Of a stretch of 64,000 nucleotides of DNA, positions 1 to 11,899 are shown piece by piece. Position 1 is the first letter of the stretch, and every line of letters starts with the position of its first letter. This DNA comes from Halichoerus grypus (taxonomy: Eukaryota > Chordata > Mammalia > Carnivora > Phocidae). The stretch is from positions 174,188,437-174,252,436 of the forward strand of contig NC_135715.1 in assembly GCF_964656455.1 (NCBI RefSeq), written 5' to 3'. The translations under genes were made by a program, and so were the position numbers. The notes beneath the pieces are model-generated. The model was not told where the DNA came from. It did not search any database and worked only from the letters and a program-made list of their open reading frames with translations.

Positions 1-112
1 TACATGTCCTTGTAAAAAAAAATTGTTGCCATTTAAAATTATTTTAAAAGAAATCTGCATTTTGGCAATTCAAACTGTATATACACATATAAAGAAAATC
101 TTAATAATCTAC

Positions 113-165
113 TCCCCACTGTTCTTCAATATCCTCTCCCCACTGTTCTTCAATATCCTCTCCCC
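113..165. repeat. 24-bp tandem duplication, about 2.2 copies
   Basis: The unit beginning tccccactgttcttcaat occurs at 113-136 and 137-160 without a mismatch, followed by five bases of a third copy. Perfect identity suggests a recent local slippage or duplication. No function is implied. Confidence 0.9.
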
Positions 166-1097
166 AGAGTGACCAATATTCACTGTTTATTGTATATTTG
201 CACACATCTTCACTACACTTATACATTTATGTACTTATGTGCAATTCTCTTTGAGTGGGATCACATTACTCTGAAATAGATACACGTACATGAAGGCTGG
301 CTAGTTAAAGGAACTGGAACATTACAGCTCACTCTGTGGACAATGGCAGATTAGCATACTTATTCTATCATTCTCAGTGGTGACTGAAGGAATGCGTTCC
401 CTAGGACTTCTGTTCCTCCCAGTACCCTTCCCTCTAGCAAGGTTGAGCTGCCTCTGACCTTTCCCACCTCTTCTCTGGTGGTCTAGTTCCCACCCCAAGG
501 CACATGGATCTCCCGCAGCCTCTCCTCCAGAACCTCCTCAGAATCCCTCCCTATGAGGTCCTCCTGGGGCTTTGAAGGTTACAAAGAACTGGCGTTACAT
601 TACTTTGATCCTAGAGGTGATGAGAAGAGAGAGAAAGCAAAAGTGAATGAGAAGATGGATTGATCCTGGGGCTTGGACCATGGGAGGAGGATTCTCTCTC
701 GAGTCAGTTCCCATCCAACTGAAACCAGTACTTTCTCAACTCAGACTATTGGTGCTAGAAAGGAGTTTTGGGAGTCCTTTTTCAAAAGAATATCTGTTCA
801 GTCCTTTCTTTTGGAGTTACTAGGTTGACACTCGGATAAAAAGACCTCCGTGGGGGCAGTGAGAAATATGGGATGGAAACATGGGTAGTCAGGCAGTTGC
901 ACAAAGAAGGTAGAGACAGGATGGAGCTTTCTTAAGGGACGTGGATGCCCACCCCCACCCATCAGTGGCTCAGGTCCATGTGCACGTGCACACACACCCC
1001 TTGCCCTGTCCCCAGGCTCCTTCTCCCTGAAATTGAAGCCTGCCTTTGCTTCTGGTAATTCGTATATCTCTTTCCCACTCACATATGCATTCAATCC

Positions 1098-1182
1098 CTC
1101 ACTCTTAATGCTTGGAAAACATTTACAGATTGAGGGCTTGTTCTGTGGAAGGCACCAAAATACAAAGAAAATGGAGTCTGAT
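1098..1182 (-). repeat. Short L2 (LINE-2) fragment
   Basis: The stretch reading gcttgttctgtggaaggcac followed by a 'caaaatacaaagaaaatg' tract resembles the reverse strand of the L2 3' region (the 'cactatgtgccaggcac ... gggatacaaagatga' portion). It is short and diverged, so the call is tentative. Confidence 0.35.
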
Positions 1183-1343
1183 GACCACATGCAGGGGATT
1201 CTGGGTTTGCTGTCTTAGATTGAACCTAATAAGGTTGCCTATGTTAGTTTCTGACCTACAAAATGGCCATTTTATACAGTTAAGCTTAATATTCTTGATG
1301 CACACACATACATATTCTGGGGTTTGTCCCAACATAGAACATT

Positions 1344-1570
1344 TGTTAAGGACACAGATTCTCGTGCCAGACTTATCTTTTTTTAACCAGTTTTGAAAAC
1401 TTAAGTAAATTTTAACTTACCTCACCTGAGCCTCATTTTCTTCATATGAAAATATAAATAATAATAGGTTCCACTTCATGGAGCCGTTGTGAAGATTAAA
1501 GACATAATCTTCATAAGCACTTAATAGATGGCCCAGCACATAATACGTGCTCAATAAATGGTAGCTACTG
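1344..1570 (+). repeat. MIR SINE
   Basis: The order of MIR landmarks is kept: 'gttaaggacacagattct', a splice-like core, the 'cctcattttcttcatatgaa' block, 'gttgtgaagattaaa', and the end 'cagcacataatacgtgctc' plus 'aataaatggtagct'. This is an ancient tRNA-derived SINE common to mammals, inactive and strongly diverged here. Confidence 0.75.
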
Positions 1571-2504
1571 TGCCCACCTGTTGCTGGGCGGTATTATTAC
1601 TGGCATCTATGAAGCTCTATTATATGTATTCCTATTTGCAAAGCAAAAATGAGACCTGCTCAGACCACCGTAAAATCCCTTACTGTTACACACAGCCAGC
1701 AAAACTACCTTTATCAACAGGGAAAAATGAATATCTAAACCATAAAAACTCAACAAAAGTTCTTCAAAGAAAGCAATTCAGGATTTTAGTGTTTGCCTTT
1801 TTGTGGAGGAGTAAGTACAGAATGGCAGTGGGGCACCGAAGGGACACAGAAGATGGGGTGGGTACAGGAGGAGAGGTGGCCAGTGGGCATGCAGGCTTTG
1901 TTTCACTTTGGGGCAGGGTTGTAGGGTCCAGACACTTGCCTGTTTATTCTGAATGAGTGCCAAGGGGTGAGTGCCCTTGAGAAGAGTCCACCGTGAGTTT
2001 CATATTTGTGCAGGGAGAGTTTGGAGGGCAGAAGGTGGCCACAAGGGCCAGTGGACAGAGAGATAGCCATGCCTGGATCATGAGTGAGCTGCTGACAATC
2101 GTCAACACTTTGGTGAAGGACACAGTGTTGATTCAACACAGGTTGCTGGACTCCGAAGCCAGAAGCTGAAGAAATCACTGGTGTCATTAATAATCTTCTG
2201 GAGGGAGGCTGCACTGGGGGCCTCACTGTGCCAAGCTGGCTAAGATTCTCACGTGCAGATGCCCAGAGCGCATTGAACCTGTCCCTACAGAGAAGCTGCA
2301 GGTTAAGTGCCCCTTTCCTGTCATCACCAGAAGCCACCGCAATCAGCCTGGTCAGTCACTGCAGCAACCAAAGTGTTGTTTGCAAGAGAGAGAGCAAAAC
2401 AAAGGAAAAGCAGAGGTGTGGATTAGATTGGCTGGTGGAGCCAAAGGTTTGATCGAGAGATGCCAGAAAGATGCATAAGACGAAGGAGAGCAGGGCCCTG
2501 GGCA
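1571..2504. other. No gene seen
   Basis: Unassigned sequence. Open frames of 132 codons (plus, 1558-1956) and 144 codons (minus, 1903-2337) overlap each other, show no domain or signal, and the first begins inside the MIR end, so neither is called. Confidence 0.55.
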
Positions 2505-2665
2505 CAGGTCGGGGTGGGATCGAATCTCACCTTTAGCGTTTAATATTTGTGGGGCACAGGGCCAGGCCTTTTACTCTGTGCCTCAGTTTTCCCATTGAGA
2601 AATGGTGATGAAATCTGCCTTGCAGGGTTGTTGCGAGGTCGAAAAGAGATGGTGAACGTGCCGGT
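2505..2665 (+). repeat. MIR SINE, partial
   Basis: The block 'ctctgtgcctcagttttccc' followed by 'gagaaatggtgatgaaatct' and 'gcagggttgttgcgaggtc' matches the central and 3' MIR order (cctcagtttcctcatctgtaaaatgg ... gttgttgtgaggat). Confidence 0.6.
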
Positions 2666-3968
2666 GCACATTGGTTTCCTTTCCTCCCTTCTAGAAAGTC
2701 ACTCTAGGAACTAGCCAGCAATTCTGACCCTGACAGGCACACACAGCCTGCCCTGCCTTGTGAAAGCAAGGTTTCCCCCTCCCTCTCCCTCTCTGCCTCA
2801 CCCTGTCCTCTCTTCCTGGCTTTTCCCCAGAAAGCCCCAGGGCTCCCAGGCCAACTGCCAAACCACAGGACGCTGTGATTGGCTTTCAGGGAGCGCCCCT
2901 CTCCCCCACCACCTCCAACACTATCCCCTGTGTAGCAGCGGTGCTCAGGGCTCCCTCCCTGGAGGGTAAAGCCCCATGGCTGCACAGTTATGCCAGTACT
3001 TGCAGGGGGATTCATCTGAAACCACTACCAACAGTCTGTGTTTATTTGGGGCATGCACAGGAGCCAAGGGCTATGAATGGAGCTGCATTCCAGAACTCTC
3101 GATGATTCCCATCAGGCTATGTCAATCAGGCCCTTTACCTGGAAGGAAGCTAGGCTTTCTCTTTCCAATTCCTCAAAAAGGGGACCACACACTAGCTGCA
3201 GACTGAAATTATTTTCACACACTGACAATGCAACCCAAGCCCATGCCTTGTCAAAGACAAGAACCATCAGAGCAATGAGAAATGGTGGCACCACATCCTA
3301 CATGTTTACAGTTGCAAGGGATGGGAAGACTACTCCATTTTATGCTGTTTAATGTTTCAACTTTTTATTGAAGTATAACACACAGAGAGAAGTGGACAAA
3401 GAATAAACGCACAACTAGGAGTGGGTGGCAGGTCAGAATGGACCCTCACTCTGGGCTCCGACTTTTCCAGCAGCACCATGAAGCCTCTTTTGGCACAAGA
3501 ATGGACAACATAGCTTAGTAACTTCTTCGTGTGGCTATTACCACCAGCCTGGGCCAGAGCCGGCTCCTACCAGCTCGGAAGAGCTTACTGTGCACAAACT
3601 TCCCGGCTCCACATTCGGAGGCTTCACACTGGGACTTGAAGTCCGCAGTGTAGATGGGAGCGTTTACACTACAGAAACCAGGACTTCTGTCCCCTGGAGA
3701 GACAACTGTTAAACATTTATCAACAGATCACTGTTTGCCACCCTTCTAAACTTTGTGAACCCAATTGAAGAATGTTTTTGATCCCCTGCAGCTTAATCAA
3801 TCTCTTCACTTTCTCAGAAAAAAAAAAAAAATCCATTCCCCAATATCCTGCCCTCAGAGCACACAGCGTGGACTATATTCCTTCTGGAAACACTCCTACA
3901 TTTAACCGCTACACCTCACCTTTTCTCCTCTTTTCTGTTTTCCACTAAATGATTTCTGTCCTTTCTTC

Positions 3969-3970
<2 letters not shown>
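2666..3970. other. No gene seen; GC-richer unassigned segment
   Basis: No coding exon is supported. An old L1-like scrap ('ttttattgaagtataacac') lies at 3353-3412, a 14-base A run at 3818-3831, and a compact GC-rich, non-repetitive stretch at 3540-3700 has no parent I can name. Confidence 0.5.
3353..3412 (+). repeat. Old L1-type 3' fragment (tentative)
   Basis: The phrase 'ctttttattgaagtataaca' followed by 'gaagtggacaaag' resembles a recurring motif in old L1M 3' ends. Only about 60 bases are recognisable. Confidence 0.35.

Positions 3971-4017
<47 letters not shown>
3971..4017. repeat. (GT)n microsatellite
   Basis: An uninterrupted run of about 23 GT dinucleotides. Length and purity make it likely to vary in length between individuals. 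Confidence 0.97.
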
Positions 4018-4018
<1 letters not shown>

Positions 4019-6498
4019 TTCCCCAGAGACACATGCGGGTGGATGATGTGTAAACCCCAGCTCATCCTGGCAAGAAAGCTCCGAGGCCTCCAACAGCATC
4101 CATGGCCCTTTGGATGCCGACATTCCCCAACGATGTCCCTCTGTCAGCTGGCTGCTCCTAAACCCTGTGCTTTTCTCAATTTCTTGCATTCCTGATCTGA
4201 CCACAGACTGCCCTGGGGACAGATCAGAAACCCAGGACCTTTGGGCAACAAGGTAAGAAGAACCAAAGGGACAGCCCCTTCACTACCCTGGCTCTCAGGC
4301 CCTCCATTGCTGCTGCTGGGTCTGTGTGGGTCAAATGATGCCTGCATCCCTTCTCATTCGGTGGATTGGTCTCTAGGCACACGGTGTTCCCTTCTGCAGC
4401 TTGGCTGCCAGGGAAGTCTTTTTTTTTTTTTTTTTTTACCCAAACGAGAGGGTGTGGGGCAAAACACTGAAGCAATCTTTTAAAGACTCTCCACCTGACC
4501 TCTGTCTGAACATATAATTAATCTCTAGAAAAAGCAGCTCACTGATGGGTCCAGGCTGTGCCTTGCAGATTGGGGCCAGGAACAGAGCCTGTGGATTTAT
4601 GAGGTGACGTCAGTTTGAAGACCGGCAGGCAGGGCCTGAGCTGTGTTTTACACACTCCTCGATTGTTTTAACGGGCCTGCTCTTGAAGGACTCCAAATCT
4701 CTCCCCAAGCTAAGCTTTATTAAAATGGCAAAGATGGAGAGGAATGCTTTTCCAGAGAAATCAGCTTATTTAGGCTCTGCTCTCTCCCCTCTCCCCCTGT
4801 CTACTGGAAAGCATGCCCAGAGGGAAGGAAAGGAAGAACTGCAAAGTGCAGGCAGGTACACGCTTAATGCCTTAAACTCTTGCGCTGTGTTAACAGCTTT
4901 TCATGGGTTGGGCTTGAAAGAAATGGATGGATTCTCTATCTGACCAATTTAAATAATGCCTGTGAGAGAGCTAAGGGGAAGATTTATGTCCTTAGTGACT
5001 AAAAGACACACCAGAGTTTAGCCTGGAGGCTGGGCCTCTGCACTCAGAGTATGGCAGTGTGATTCCTTGAGAAGACCCAGTTAAAACTAGGTTTAAAGAA
5101 TGAAGGGGGAACGGAGCTGGGGGCTTGGAGGGAGGCAAAGCTTTTGTCCTCAAGATAAGACTAGAGAGGGAGTGAAGGGCTTGAAGTAGAAAGTATACTT
5201 CTACTTTACATTTATTACATGTATTATGTGTCTGCTTATTACATCCATACATGTATGATACACACACACATACCCAGTCTCTCTCTACATAGACTGGATG
5301 GATCCATGTCTATTTCTAAGACCAAAGAAATGTAAAGGCAGACTTAAGTATAGTTAGAATTTCAGAAACATATGTTAATATTGAGGTGAAAAGCCTCAAA
5401 GGCATGAAATACCTCATTTACAGGAACAGAATAAAAATTATTGTTGCAATTTAGAAGATTTTTGAGAGATGGTGATAGTAGAGGAATAATTTCAGGGAAA
5501 ATGAGAGGGGTTAGTTGAGAAGTGAGAGAAAGGGCCCATCAGGAGTGAGTGTGTGTGTGTGTGTGTATGTGTTGGGCACACTTGTAATGCGGCAATAGCC
5601 AATGAAGGAATGGGGAAAGGCACGGAAATGATCTGGAACATTATGCCTCAATCCCAACAACCCTCCTATATTTATATTAGGGCTACAAAAGGTAGGTCAA
5701 CCTAGCTAAGATTTAATGGGACAAATAAGTGACAAATCTAACCAGCTCAGTCTGGGTTGGCTAAATTGAATTTGAATTCAATCATGTCTGATTCTAAGAC
5801 CCATCTCTTTCCACTAGTTCACAGTTACTATACAGTCAACACTGAGTATGACAGATGAAAAGGTCTCTAGGGCTAGAACCAAGAAAGATTGTGAGGATAA
5901 TTTGGATGAGACTTTTGTCATCTCAGTGTTTGTAGGGTGGATCCCCGGATAGCCTGGCCCAGCTGCTTTGGCACCCCTCTCCATCCTCAATGCTCGATAG
6001 ACCCTCTCAGGAACCTCCCTCAAGGTCAAAGAGGACAACCTTTCAAGACAGAGATGGACCAGCCTCTGGAGGCCTGAAGAGCAGAAGCCATGACTCTTTC
6101 ATTGGATATCTGCTACTCTGGCAATGGTGTCTGGCACAGGTAAAACTTTAGGAAATCTTTTATAGAATTAAACATGTTTCTGCCATGTGAAATGCATGGC
6201 AAGATAAGGCCTGCCTTCTAGAATTTCATAATCTAAATGAAACTGGATTTCCACCCAGGGAGAGATGACTAGAAATAACATGATATATCATCAAATCGAG
6301 AGACTTTGAAAGTGAACATATATCAAATAGAAAGAACCCTGATAGATAAAATCAGTTTTGTTTTGTTTTTTTCTCTTCAGCCCAAAGGCCATATCATCAC
6401 AGACTTAGGGCAGTCTCTTTGAAGCAAATTTCATGTTCTTGGCATAGGCTCCAGATTTATTCTTCAAACTACCCCCTCCCCACCCACACATGGGGTTA
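4018..6498. other. No gene seen; possible conserved non-coding segment at 4490-4960
   Basis: Contains a T run (4419-4437), a perfect CRE octamer (4605-4612) inside an otherwise unique-looking segment, a shorter GT tract (5547-5566) and unassigned sequence beyond. No exon is supported. Confidence 0.5.
4605..4612. promoter_or_regulatory. Perfect palindromic CRE octamer TGACGTCA
   Basis: A full cAMP-response element half-site palindrome. CpG-containing CREs are lost quickly by deamination in unselected DNA, so a perfect one in unique sequence is a mild hint of regulatory use. There is no TATA box, CpG island or start site next to it. A chance match is entirely possible. Confidence 0.3.
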
Positions 6499-6975
6499 TG
6501 AGGGAGAACACACAGCTGATGCCTTCAAAGAACTTAGAGTAGTGAGAAAACAGACACACAAATACTGCTATGAGGAGTAGCTCAATAAAATAATTGAGCT
6601 CTATGTACAAAGGGAAATGGCAGAAGAACTAAGGAATGCTGCCTCCAAACATTAGGGAAGGCTTAACAGAAAAGATCATGCTTAAACCAAGACTTGATGG
6701 AATTTTCCTGGGAAAGGGGCTCTCCTGGTAGAGGACACTGTGTGCAAAGACACAGAGGGGTGGGAGAACCTGATATGCTAGGATAACTGTTTAAATGTCA
6801 AACCTGGAATTAAGAGGTAAGTAACACCATGGAGGCAAAAGGTGCTTGATCACCAATGGCCTTGTGAGTCATACAAAGAGCACATTTTTATCCTGTAGGG
6901 GAAAGAATAAGGAGTCTTTGGGAACTCCTCATCAGCAGGGTGACATGATGAGACTCATGTGTCATGATGAGAACT
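6499..6975 (-). repeat. L2 (LINE-2) 3' region
   Basis: Read on this strand the order is typical of reverse-oriented L2: 'cttcaaagaacttagagtag', the 'gcatgcttaaaccaagactt' class of phrase, 'gtgtgcaaagacacagag', 'ggccttgtgagtcatac' and finally 'agggtgacatgatgagact'. Diverged and non-coding. Confidence 0.6.
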
Positions 6976-9967
6976 CATTTATTGTATGTTGTCTGCTTAG
7001 TAGCCACAAACAGGAAGTAGTTTGGATGAGTTTCCCCCAGGCCTTCAGCCATGCCTCTCTGGCCTTGTAATGACATCTGAAACATAACTTCCTGGTGGCC
7101 AGTTTGGGGTCATTTTCGGTTATTAGACATGCTCCAATTTAAAGCTATAATCTTATATTCCATTTAAGGGTTTCCTCTTCACTGTTTATGATTAAAGAGG
7201 CCAGGAGAGGGGTGCCTACTCACTCTCTTATTTCCTCCTCTTCAGCCTAGGGTTTGTGGTGGAGGAATGGTCTGCCCCAGGCCAACATATCCCTTGTCCT
7301 GTTCAAGGCTCTAGCCCATGCCAGATGTGGGAGGACAGAAAAAATAAGCACATCTTGCTTAGGTAGTAGTCTCTGTTGTAGTTGCTTTTCCCATGGCCGT
7401 TTCTGCCTTTCTCACTAATGTGGCTGATAGATGCCTTCTGTCAGCAGACACACAAATGCTTCCTCTTGAGTCCTTTGGAGGAAGGAGATTTGTATCAGTT
7501 GCCTGATTTAGAGAGATTGGTCTCCAGCTTATAATTTCCAACAGCACTTTCCCCTACCTGCTTGGTGTCACCACCTGTTGCTGCTGGGAACCAGGGCACA
7601 TTGGTAACCCTCCCCAGGTGGAAGAGAGCAGAAAAGACAGCCAAACAGCATGAACACAGCTCCATTCTGTGGTGGGCATTTGACCCAGAGAAATCTCATG
7701 TCTCTGTAACAACACAAAACGAGGGAGGGTATATTCTCTTCTTCTCCATCCAGTCTTCTTTTTCCCTGCTGGGGGTGAAGGTGGGGGTTGGGGAGAGATG
7801 CATGCAAGAAAGGTTGTCAAGTTCATCAACTCTGCTACCCAAGAAACCTCTAATTATAGATTGGAATCCTAGTCTTTATCTCTTGGAGCATCCAGAGTCT
7901 CAAAGAATGATTCTCTTGGTGGCTCCCTCACTTGGCTTAGGAAAGAGGGATATATAACAGTCCCCACCCAGGCTATAAGTCACTGAAATGATGATTCCCC
8001 CCTCAACTCCTCCCCTGTCTTCTACTTATATGGATCTGGGGTCAGGCAAGGGAAAGGAAGGGGTGTTGGGGTATTGGTGGTAAGTGGGCTCATAGTGAGA
8101 TGACAGGGAAAGGTCCTGTTTCATAGTATCTTCTGAGGGTAATGTAAAAAGATAGATAGAAGCATGTTATAGCCATAGTCCAGCTCAGAGATGATGGGAA
8201 CAAGAACTAGGAAAGAGAGAAGAGAAAGACAGGAAATAATGGGAAGGAAAGGGAAGAAATTCTTGACCCTGGGGTGCTAGAGAAGGTAACATATATTAAA
8301 ACCAGAGCTATAGGTAGCCACCAGATTGCAAAGCATGTAGAAGTAGGGTGACATAGGATGAAGGGCAACAAAATAGGGTGTGCATGCACCATATCAGCAA
8401 ATGTGGTGGGACAAGGAATGTACTAGAACTAGGAAACTGCTTCTATTTGATAAAGATGTACTAGTGATGTTACTAAAAGGACAAGGCTCTTCTAGGGGAT
8501 TTAGGAACACCCAAGTTACACTGTAAGGGAATCTAACTAAATATATCGTTTTTCAAAACTGTATTCTTCAGTACTGAATACTGGTGCCTGATTCCTCAGC
8601 CTGGACTCAGGGAGGTCATGTTTAATAAAACAAAGCCAGTACTGATTGATTTAGTATCTTGGACATGAGTGTGCCTGAATCTACCCTTCCCTAAACCTAT
8701 ACTTCCTTGGGAAGGATTTTTCTTGCATTTAAAAATATGTAGGGAAGGGATGTCACTATAGAAAAAAACATAGTCAAATTTTCCTGAATTTGCCCATGTG
8801 TTTGATTTCACGTTCTGTGTTTGCAAAATATTGCCATCCACCTACCCATCTAGAATGAATATTCATGCTCTCTTTTTGCAAGAAGTCAGTTATTTCTAGT
8901 CTTGCTGTCCAGATGGTGGCTAACTTGGCATTTGATATTAGATCCCATAGCACAGTACCTGGCACCCCTGTGGGTGAAGCAAAGTACAGAGCCTGGTCTC
9001 AAATATTGTCTATTATGACTGGACCAGACCTCTGTAAATTGCCTTACCCACAGTGGTAGAGTGTCCCTCTCTCCCACCCAGCCTCTGCTAACCACATGGT
9101 CGGAGTCCTTGAACATGTCAGTGAAGGGGCTTGGTGGAAGGGCTCAGATAATGTGTTTATTCTTTCCCAGATACCCTCCTCCCATCCTCAGCTTCAAATC
9201 CATTTATCTCCCCTGTAAAGTGCTTATTGACAGAGAACTTGAGTGCTCAGAATGGTGCCAGCTGAAGACGGGCCTCTCCAAACAGAGCAGTCATGCTTTC
9301 CCTTGATCTCCCCAGGCTGAATCCAAAGCAGCCGTGTTTCTGTCTCAACCTCAAGGATTAGCTCAGGGACTCCCACTCCTCCCACCACCAACTGCTTTCT
9401 TGGGTCGTTGGTTTTTCAGAGAGAAATGCCTGCGATTGAGGCATGAAGTAGCACTGCTCAGCCTTAAGAAAGGATTTGCAAGCTCATTCATCCAGAAAGT
9501 AATTTTACTGGGTCTCCCAGAGGACTGCTGCCCCACCTACATTTGCAAACACTCTCTTACATGTACTCTGTGCTTTCAAGTCTCCAATTTTGACTCTTCT
9601 TTTGCTAGGTTAAGAAGAGTGTGAGTTTCCAGGTATACATACCTGATTTCTCTTGGGTCCCTTCTACCCTCGCCAGATATTACTTAAACAATCTGGTATG
9701 GTTAAAGCCTGTCATCAGACTGGATTAGGTACAATCTCCCTTCTATAGAACATCAGGACCAAATGACTTCCAGCTTCATGTTCCCCTGAATGCTACCATC
9801 AAGCAGAATCTTCATTCATTAAAAAAAAAAAAAAAAAATCAAGCAGTAAACACTATTAGTAACACATTGTGCAAGAATCACATGGTTATACAAAACAACC
9901 CCCACTTTGAGGAGCTCAAAATTTAGAAAAGAAGCCAGGATGTTCAACGTAGCCCTTTGTTCACAGG
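6976..9967. other. No gene seen; about 3 kb unassigned
   Basis: No recognised repeat longer than about 50 bases and no defensible exon. An 18-base A run (9821-9838) ends a possible but unidentified insertion. Overlapping open frames near 7.55-7.96 kb on both strands are chance. Confidence 0.5.
9821..9838. repeat. Poly(A) run
   Basis: Eighteen consecutive A. No matching target-site duplication or element body was recognised upstream, so its origin is open. Confidence 0.9.
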
Positions 9968-9969
9968 AA

Positions 9970-10095
9970 AGACAAAGATCAAGATTCAAATTCATGTCCT
10001 GTCACTGATGAGGTTATCTTGAGAAAGTCACTTAACCTCTCTGTACCACTGTATTCTCATCTGAAATGTGGCTGATAATCATTAATTATCAATGA
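9970..10095 (+). repeat. MIR SINE
   Basis: Contains 'gattcaaattcatgtcctg' and 'agtcacttaacctctctgta' followed by 'attctcatctgaaatgtgg', the MIR core and 3' landmarks in order. Confidence 0.65.
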
Positions 10096-10217
10096 TAATT
10101 GACAAAATACAGAAAAATACTATGAAAATGAGCCCCCATTTATTTTGACAGATGACAGTATAAGGAATGGGGATATATTCCAGGTATGAAGCTAAGTAAT
10201 AGGCAAAGAAAACCTGA

Positions 10218-10422
10218 ACTATACTATTACTATTACCATACTAATTACTATACTATTACTACTCTCTACTATTACTATACTATGTTAATTATTATACTAT
10301 TATTACTACACTAATTACTATACTATACTAATTACTATACTATTATTGTACTATACTGTTACTATACTATATTAATTAATATACTATTACTATTAATATG
10401 CTATACTATACTATACTACTAT
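10218..10422. repeat. AT-rich TACTA/ATACT low-complexity array
   Basis: About 205 bases made almost entirely of tacta, ttacta and ttaatta permutations, with units of 5, 6, 8 and 10 bases mixed. There is no strict period, which suggests growth by repeated slippage from a seed such as (TACTAT)n. Confidence 0.9.
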
Positions 10423-10426
10423 GAAG

Positions 10427-10960
10427 AGATGAGTCCACCAATTTTAACAGATATTGTAGTTGTAGAATCAACAGGTTTTGACATCCATTAGATGGAATGG
10501 ATGGTTAAAAAGGACTGAAAGACAATTCCCAGGGTTGAGTCTTGGCAAGTTGGGGGATTATAGGATCATTACTATAAATTAGGAAGTCAGAAAGACAAAT
10601 CTGTTTGTAGAAGAGTGTGACAAGCTTGATTTTTGATGATGTTGAGTTTGAGGCGCTAGCTGAATGTCCTGGTGGGGACACCCAACCGGCAGCTGGAAAT
10701 TATATTCAAGGGAAAAGATGAGTTTTGGAAATGTGAATTTAAAAGTAATCAGCAAAAAGGCATAGCTGAGAGTTTGAATTAAAATGTCCAGACAATTGAA
10801 CATAATAATAAAAAATAAATTTAAAAAAATAAATTCTTTTTTTAAAATAAAATAAATAAAATTGCAGAAAATAAAAAAAATAAAAATAAATAAAATAAAA
10901 TATCCAGACAAAAGGTGAATATAGAATCTCAGACTAGATGTGCATTTAGGGTTCTGGTCA
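10427..10960 (-). repeat. L2 (LINE-2) internal segment, interrupted
   Basis: Phrases such as 'gatgttgagtttgaggcgct', 'gcagctggaaattatattca' and 'agtaatcagcaaaaaggcat' follow the order of reverse-strand L2. The element is split by an A-rich insert at 10795-10896. Confidence 0.5.
10795..10896 (+). mobile_element. A-rich insert with flanking duplication, probable retroposon tail
   Basis: A roughly 100-base tract of TAAA/TAAAAA permutations lies between aaaatgtccagaca (10781-10794) and aaaatatccagaca (10897-10910), 13 of 14 identical. That arrangement is what a retroposition with a very long or expanded tail and almost no body would leave. No element body is identifiable, so the class is unknown. 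Confidence 0.5.
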
Positions 10961-11329
10961 CTTTTCATTCCATAGCTATCAAAAGGAGAGAGAAAAGAGT
11001 CCCTTTCTTGAAAAACAATGCATCAACTAGCCTATCACCTGAGTATTTCAGGAGCTATTACGAATGTCATGGTGAATTGATTTATCAAACCATCATTCGT
11101 TGATCTTTTCTCTTCAGTGAAATGAATCACATCAATTCACATGGAATCTGGTCAACCCACTGTGAAAATATTAAACTGTCTCTAAATAGGAAAGCTTAGG
11201 ACCAGATGCTGAAGTGGAGCTAGGAAGTCCAGCCATGCCCAAGTCAAAGCTAGTTAGTCTGGTCCCTCTCTCCAGTGTGCTCCACCAATGACCCTGATGT
11301 CTGCGATTAGAGTCCTTTAACCTTCAGGG
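10961..11329. other. No gene seen
   Basis: Unassigned sequence, nothing recognised. Confidence 0.5.
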
Positions 11330-11770
11330 TCCATGATCTGGTCTAGAAATCTTTATCAGAACTGTTCTTTGCATCTGTTCTACCATGCCCATTCACATTG
11401 ACTCTGGGCCTCTAAAAGAAGTATCCTCAAATTTCTGAATTATTGCCATAGTTCCTACCTGGTTTTCCACCTTCCCCTCTCCTTTAGTCAACCCAGTCAA
11501 TTCACTGTTTTCTGCTCAGTGTTACTTGATTAACAATGTTTTATATTATCAACACTCTTTAATGTTACTCAAGCCCACCTCCTGTCATGCCCTTGCTCAA
11601 AAAGCCTCAAGAGTTCCTCATTGCCCAACCTTTGTATGTAAACTCCTTACCTCGGCATTCAAAATCCTCCCTAATATCGCTTACTCTCAACTATTTTGTG
11701 ATTTATATTCCAGCCAAATAGGACCCTTGATGATTCTTGAACTTCATCCACATGTCCATACTTGTGACTA
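11330..11770 (+). repeat. L2 (LINE-2) fragment
   Basis: The block 'cttgctcaaaaagcctcaag', 'agttcctcattgccc', 'aactccttacctcggcattc' and 'aaaatcctccctaat' matches the L2 order (ctcaaaaaccttcagtggctcc ... aaactccttagcctggcattcaaggc). Old and diverged. Confidence 0.6.
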
Positions 11771-11899
11771 GTGCTGAATCCCAAACTGAAATCCAATCCA
11801 CACTTCATGAAGCAGGTGGTTTTTACACTCATATCTTGAAATCTATTTCTATTCCCTGAGCTAGATATAAACTTTTCTAGGATCCAGTAGAATGAAGTG

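Larger units (their letters stand above)
1..1343. other. No gene seen; AT-rich then mixed unassigned DNA
   Basis: No exon, RNA gene or young repeat is recognised. The first 330 bases are AT-rich and hold one short tandem duplication (113-165). The 130-codon minus frame at 798-1190 has no family resemblance and is treated as chance. An L2-like scrap lies at about 1098-1182. Confidence 0.55.

Noticed and set aside
798..1190. 130-codon minus frame
   Set aside because: No domain, no recognisable family, no splice context; overlaps opposite-strand frames. Chance.
1903..2337. 144-codon minus frame
   Set aside because: Overlaps another frame on the plus strand, no signal peptide, domain or repeat; composition explained by few stops.
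10579..10968. 129-codon Phe/Ile-rich minus frame that looks like membrane segments
   Set aside because: It crosses the A-rich insert read as poly-Phe/Ile/Leu; low-complexity artefact inside L2.
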